Positions 60,278-64,000 of a stretch of DNA of 64,000 nucleotides are shown here, in pieces; position 1 is the stretch's first letter; the number at the start of each line of letters is the position of its first letter. Under the pieces are notes generated by a model. That model searched no databases and was not told the DNA's origin. It saw only the letters and a program-made list of their open reading frames with translations. The position numbers were made by a program, and so were the translations under genes. Origin of the DNA: Microbispora sp. H13382 (lineage in GTDB: Bacteria > Actinomycetota > Actinomycetes > Streptosporangiales > Streptosporangiaceae); the NCBI RefSeq assembly GCF_014161445.1, contig NZ_JABBXA010000025.1, positions 58,889 through 122,888 of the forward strand. The letters run 5' to 3'.

Positions 60278-62320
60278 ATGCGAAGAAGATTTCGCGCATC
60301 GGCAGTGGCCGCCTGCGTGACGGCGGTCGCACTCATCCCCGCGGCACCGTCGTGGGCAGAGGAAACGACACCGCCGACGATCAACGTGGCGACGCTGTCG
60401 CCCTCTGCGCCGACCGGCCAGAACAACTGGTACCGCGACTCGGTGACGCTGAACATGTCGGCGACCGACGACGTCGGCATCGCCAAGTTCCAGTACTCGC
60501 TCAACGGCGGCGCCGCCTACATCGACGTGCCCGTCGCGGGGGCGCCGGCGTCGGCCACGGCGTCGGCGGTGATCACGCAGGAGGGCAACACCAGCGTCCG
60601 GTACCGCGCGGTCGACACTTCCGGAAACGTCGCGGCGTTCCGCTCGATCTCGGTCCGGATCGACACGCGCGCGCCGGCCGCATCGTACCCGGCGATCACC
60701 GACGGTCATGTCGGTCACGTCGCCACACTCATCCCGACGCGCACGGACCCCACCCCCGGCTCGGGCGGAGTGGCTGTGCTGAACATGTACCTCGACGGCA
60801 AGCTCGTCCCGCCGTTGCCGGTGCAGACCTCCGACCTGTCGCTCGGCGTGCACACGCTCGCGGTGCATCTCTCTGACGCTGCTTCCAACAGCGCGAAGTA
60901 CACGCAGACGTTCATCGTGACGACATCGTTCGCGGACGTCGGCACGCTGATCGGCCGGTTCGTGACCGCCGGCAGCGTCCCGGCGGAGGTCGGCGCGGCG
61001 CTCCAAGCCAAGCTCGACCAGGCGAAGGCGCTCGCCGACGCCGATTCGGCCAAGCAGGCGAGCCAGGTCATGAACGAGTTCGTCTCGCTCGCCAACAGCC
61101 AGATCAGGCCCGGCTCGGCCCGCAGCACACTCGTGGGCGATGCGCGTTACCTGATCGACCAGCTCAAGGGCGGGCTCGCGCCGGAGCCCGCGACGGGCCT
61201 CGAGTCTGAGCCCGCGGAGGGCCCGAAGTTCATCCCGGACCCGGTGCTCGCCCCGCTCCCGCACAACCCGGACGCCGACTACAACGTCCTGGTCTTCTCC
61301 AAGACGACGGGCTTCCGGCACGACCACATCCCGCACACCGTGGCCGCGATCCAGAAGCTCGGCATCGAGCAAAACTTCAACGTCGACGTCTACGACCCGC
61401 AACTCCCGACCGTCACGCTGCCCACGAGCCCGTTCCTGAGCCTCGACACGCTCAAGCAGTACGACACGATCGTCTTCGAGTCCAACGTCGGGCACCCGGG
61501 CCCGCTCAATGCGATCACCGAGCAGCCGAACTTCGAGGCCTACATGAACCAGGGCGGCGGCTATGTCGGCATCCACGGCGCCGCCGACTCGTTCGAGCTC
61601 CGCACCTGGCCGTGGTACGGCGACCTCGTCGGTGGGTTCTTCACCAACCACCCGAACGGCCAGAACGGGTTCGGCCAGTGCGGCAGCTGCATCCACGCCG
61701 AGGTGGTGACCGAGGACAATACGCACCCGGCGACCGCGCATCTCCCTGCCAAGTGGATGACGGTCGACGAGCTCTACAACTTCGACCGCAACATGCGGGC
61801 CGACGTGCACACGCTGCTGAGCCTCAACGAGGACAGCTACCAGCGCAGCCTCAACAGCGGCAACGCGGCCACCAACCCGCTGCGGCTGATGAACGGAGAC
61901 CACCCGATCGCGTGGTGCCAGAACTGGGGCGGTGGCAAGGCGTTCTCGAACATCCTCGGCCACTTCCGGACGCATTACTACGACGACTCGTTCATGCGGA
62001 TCATCCTCGGCGGGATCGAGACGACCGCCGGCCGGACGGCCGCCAACTGCTCGTCCTACCGCGAGACCAGCCTGCTGATCGAGGCCGACCGAGCGGCCGG
62101 GCTACTGACCGCGGACGCCGCGGACGCCGCCGATGCCGCCCTGGACATCGCGCGGGACAGCTACCTGGCAACCAACTACACCACCGCCATCCCGGCGCTG
62201 AACTCGATCGTCGCCCTGGCTAACGACAAGGCCTCCGGCGACGCTGCGGCGCGTTCCGAGCTCGCGCGGCAGGCGCGCGCGCTGCGGGAGTGGATGCAGA
62301 ACCTCAACCGCAACCGCTGA
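60278..62320 (+). CDS. Exported Ig-like/ThuA-domain protein
   Basis: A 680-residue secreted protein. Signal peptide ends near PSWAEE. Residues about 30-225 are beta-rich Ig-like (OmpL47-type: WYRDSVTLNMSATDDVGIAK); about 225-300 a helical FIVAR-like hairpin; 334-577 a ThuA domain (YNVLVFSKTTGFRHDHIPHT, GGGYVGIHGAADSFELRTWP, WYGDLVGGFFTNHP); then a C-terminal helical segment. It starts 39 bases after the larger ThuA protein, so the two are co-expressed, probably on one carbohydrate substrate. Confidence 0.82.
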   Translation: MRRRFRASAVAACVTAVALIPAAPSWAEETTPPTINVATLSPSAPTGQNNWYRDSVTLNMSATDDVGIAKFQYSLNGGAAYIDVPVAGAPASATASAVITQEGNTSVRYRAVDTSGNVAAFRSISVRIDTRAPAASYPAITDGHVGHVATLIPTRTDPTPGSGGVAVLNMYLDGKLVPPLPVQTSDLSLGVHTLAVHLSDAASNSAKYTQTFIVTTSFADVGTLIGRFVTAGSVPAEVGAALQAKLDQAKALADADSAKQASQVMNEFVSLANSQIRPGSARSTLVGDARYLIDQLKGGLAPEPATGLESEPAEGPKFIPDPVLAPLPHNPDADYNVLVFSKTTGFRHDHIPHTVAAIQKLGIEQNFNVDVYDPQLPTVTLPTSPFLSLDTLKQYDTIVFESNVGHPGPLNAITEQPNFEAYMNQGGGYVGIHGAADSFELRTWPWYGDLVGGFFTNHPNGQNGFGQCGSCIHAEVVTEDNTHPATAHLPAKWMTVDELYNFDRNMRADVHTLLSLNEDSYQRSLNSGNAATNPLRLMNGDHPIAWCQNWGGGKAFSNILGHFRTHYYDDSFMRIILGGIETTAGRTAANCSSYRETSLLIEADRAAGLLTADAADAADAALDIARDSYLATNYTTAIPALNSIVALANDKASGDAAARSELARQARALREWMQNLNRNR

Positions 62321-62704
62321 CCCGTTCACGCGGCGGGGGCGGTGGATCGCCGCTCCCGCCGCGCTGACGCTGTAGCGCACCACTATCGCGGATTTATGCA
62401 CGACCTTCTCATGATCACCAACGAAACATCGGTAGGTGCCGCACGTGACCCATCCTCCGAAGGGAGCGGTGATGCGGTCGGGTCGACGCCCTGCAGGCGG
62501 CATTCGAACACTAGGTCCAGGCCGACGGCGGTTGCGCCGGCAGGGGCGATCACCGAGGCCGATCGCGAGGTCGTGATGAGCCGGCCGAATGAAAGGAAAG
62601 AACGCGTTCCGCGACGCGGAGAACGGATGCGTCCGCGATCGGAGGGGAGGAAGATGACGGTGACCCTTGGTTGAATTGCCGGGCTTTCGCGGGCGCCGCC
62701 CCGC
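62321..62704. other. Region without a supported gene
   Basis: About 380 bases with no recognisable coding sequence or clear terminator. Short leftward frames near 62395-62470 (GDHEKVVHKSAIVV) may derive from a transposase but are too short to assign. Confidence 0.35.
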
Positions 62705-62997
62705 AGACCGGCCTCACGAGTACGCCGCGCCGTACAGGGTCTTCAGTCAGTCGAGAAGCCCTTCGGTCCTTGTGCGGCCCGGTGGCGAACCGAGCAGGAC
62801 GTCGAGCATGCTCAGGGGAGCTTTAGGCGGTCGAAGTAGGGCGCTGGCGGGCGGTTCCGCGATGGTTCAGGATGGCCAGCATCCGTCACCTTTCCTATAC
62901 GATCCGAGTGGTCGTCAGCACGCAGCAGCGTTGCGACCGATGTCAACAGGTTCGCGAAGACGCTAGCAGGGACCTCACGTCACGATGGACGACGTGC
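62705..62997 (+). repeat. Direct repeat, right copy of the GntR upstream region
   Basis: Diverged copy of 53925-54215 (shared blocks CTTTCCTATACGATCCGAG, CAGCGTTGCGACCGA and TCACGTCACGATGGACGACG). It ends within the first codons of the former GntR gene, where transposase sequence takes over. Confidence 0.7.
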
Positions 62998-63475
62998 TGG
63001 TGGATGGGCTGGTGGTCCCGATCGGTGAGCGGGACGGGATCGAGGGCCTGTACTCCGACAAGAAGGGGTACTGCGGGCAGAACGTTCAGGTCGTCGCCAC
63101 GCTGTCCGGGCGCCTGGCGGACGTCGGCGACCCATGCCCTGGCTCCATGCACGACAGCCGGGCGTTCCGCCAGTCCGAGATCGCCGCGCGGTGGGCGGCG
63201 CATTACGAACCGGATGGAATGGGAATGACCGGGGACAAAGGCTATCAGGGCGCAGGGATCCGTACCCCGTACAAGAAGCCACCCGGCCGGGAGCTGACCG
63301 ATGCCCGCAAAGCCTGCAACACCGCGCTAAACCGCATCCGGGCCGCGGTGGAGCGGGCCATCGCCCACCTCAAATGCTGGAAAGTCCTCAAAACCGGCTT
63401 CCGGCGATCGCTGGAGGACTTCCCCGCAGTGCTACGCACCGTGACCAAACTGAAGGTCTTCCGAGTGTACGGCCT
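62985..63475 (+). mobile_element. DDE transposase fragment (DDE_Tnp_4/IS5-like) replacing most of a GntR copy
   Basis: After the first GntR-derived codons (ATGGACGACG) the frame encodes VLVDGLVVPIGERDGIEGLY, KKGYCGQNVQVVATLSGRLA, GSMHDSRAFRQSEIA, DKGYQGAGIRTPYKKP and ALNRIRAAVERAIAHLKCWK: the catalytic half of a DDE_Tnp_4-type transposase. The N-terminal DNA-binding part and terminal repeats are missing. At 63476 the sequence switches to the GntR tail in another frame, so the 195-residue ORF to 63572 is a chimera and the element is dead. Confidence 0.7.
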
Positions 63476-63580
63476 GCCGCCGCCTACGCCATGCGCCGGC
63501 ACATCCTGCTGTCCGGCGAGCGGTTCCGGCGATTGTTCGACGATGTCAAGGACGCCGACGGAATGGCGGTAAAGGCTTGA
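63476..63580 (+). pseudogene. C-terminal 34 codons of a second GntR copy
   Basis: Nearly identical to the end of the GntR gene at 54842-54946 (YAMRRHILLSGERFRRLFDD). The rest of the gene is replaced by the transposase fragment, so it cannot be functional. Confidence 0.75.
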
Positions 63581-63672
63581 CGGGCGGGCCGGGCCGAGGA
63601 ATGCTGACTCAACCGGATCGGATCGGATTGGATCGGATCCACCTGACCCGCCCCAGATGCGAGGAGAAGTAG

Positions 63673-64000
63673 GTGCCCAGAGCACTGCTCCTTACCGGCG
63701 ATGCCGCCGAGGAGCTCGACACCATGTATCCCTACTATCGGGTACAGGAGGGCGGCTGGGACGTTGACGTCTCGTCACGGACGATGCGTGACGTTCAGCT
63801 GGTCATCCACGAGTTCGACCCCAACTCCGACGCCTACGTCGAGAAGAACGGCCGAAAGCTGCCGGTCGACGTGCCCTGGGCCGAGGTCGACGTCGAGCGC
63901 TATGACGCCCTCATCATCCCTGGGGGACGTGCCCCCGAGTGGATCCGGGTCGACGCCGACGTCCGGCGCATCACCGAGCACTTCTTCGCGCGCAACCTCC
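63673..64000 (+). CDS. DJ-1/PfpI family protein, second copy (runs off the window)
   Basis: The GTG at 63673 begins 109 codons that are essentially identical in protein sequence to the PfpI gene at 55039, including IIPGGRAPEWIR. The nucleophile region lies beyond the window. The copy is under different upstream context from the first. Confidence 0.8.
   Translation, partial: MPRALLLTGDAAEELDTMYPYYRVQEGGWDVDVSSRTMRDVQLVIHEFDPNSDAYVEKNGRKLPVDVPWAEVDVERYDALIIPGGRAPEWIRVDADVRRITEHFFARNL

Larger units (their letters stand above)
63476..64000 (+). repeat. Direct repeat, right copy of GntR tail plus PfpI 5' end
   Basis: Matches 54842-55366 almost base for base; the few differences include the GGATCGGAT linker order and silent changes in PfpI. 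The copy is cut by the window edge. Confidence 0.85.

Noticed and set aside
56921..61975. Very long minus-strand frames (698 and 758 residues) opposite the ThuA genes
   Set aside because: They mirror the third-position bias of the plus-strand genes and encode Arg/Val/Asp-rich sequence with no domains.
62667..62966. 99-residue plus-strand ORF in the right repeat as a gene
   Set aside because: The corresponding region of the left repeat has no conserved ORF in that frame; the shared signal is at DNA level.
1..64000. CRISPR array, rRNA genes or an intact tRNA
   Set aside because: No regularly spaced repeats, rRNA segments or complete cloverleaf sequences were seen on either strand by reading; a covariance search would be needed to be certain.

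Overview
The window is chromosomal DNA of a very GC-rich Gram-positive actinomycete. The signs are strong G/C third-position bias, many GTG starts, a mycothiol-type arsenate reductase (ArsC), and regulators of the PucR, PadR, GntR, TetR and MarR families. A soil genus of the Streptosporangiaceae type is plausible, but that is inference. Gene order is operonic, with many 1- to 8-base start/stop overlaps. The stretch mixes intact operons with several graveyards of truncated genes and insertion-sequence debris.

0-3.1 kb: a copper-type module (CopC-domain protein, cupredoxin lipoprotein, polytopic membrane protein). 3.3-18.4 kb: the most coherent system. A PucR activator precedes two divergent operons. 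The left one encodes a luciferase-like flavin oxidoreductase, a carboxymuconolactone-decarboxylase-like protein, an alpha/beta hydrolase and a beta-hydroxyacid dehydrogenase. The right one encodes a flavin reductase fused to a GntR/FCD-type regulator, a complete BMP-type (nucleoside-like) ABC importer, a tandem RidA protein, a CocE-type hydrolase and a Gfo/Idh oxidoreductase. The enzyme set parallels the Rut pyrimidine pathway without being Rut, and suggests uptake and ring opening of an N-heterocycle.

18.4-20.1 kb is debris around a truncated ISL3 transposase. 20.1-23.1 kb carries a YccF protein and a PadR-controlled ABC-2 exporter cassette with a perfect 26-bp inverted repeat. 23.8-28.2 kb is an ion-homeostasis group (Na+/H+ antiporter, TrkH, a frameshifted ArsB/NhaD permease, a CBS protein), followed by a BcrA-like exporter. 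30.1-33.6 kb holds a TetR gene and two FAD monooxygenases that diverge around a 34-bp palindrome next to a MarR/GbsR regulator. 33.6-37.1 kb is largely broken genes.

37.1-44.3 kb contains an APC permease and a hemerythrin protein, a PadR gene sharing a palindrome with the permease promoter, and then a partly ruined arsenic region: an ArsM-ArsN fusion, a CobW GTPase interrupted by an amber codon, a PiT permease fragment, and an intact ArsC. At 44.6 kb lie a tRNA-Pro-like 3' tail and its terminator, a probable integration scar.

44.9-53.8 kb is a minus-strand sugar/polyol operon: binding protein, two permeases, two different MalK-type ATPases, a fragment of an FAD-linked oxidase, an aldehyde dehydrogenase, a truncated Ldh, and an iron alcohol dehydrogenase. 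54.2-64.0 kb holds a GntR gene, a PfpI/DJ-1 gene, hydrolase and ROK fragments, and two large exported ThuA proteins. The GntR/PfpI region recurs after about 8.6 kb in direct orientation, the second copy carrying a transposase fragment in place of most of GntR.
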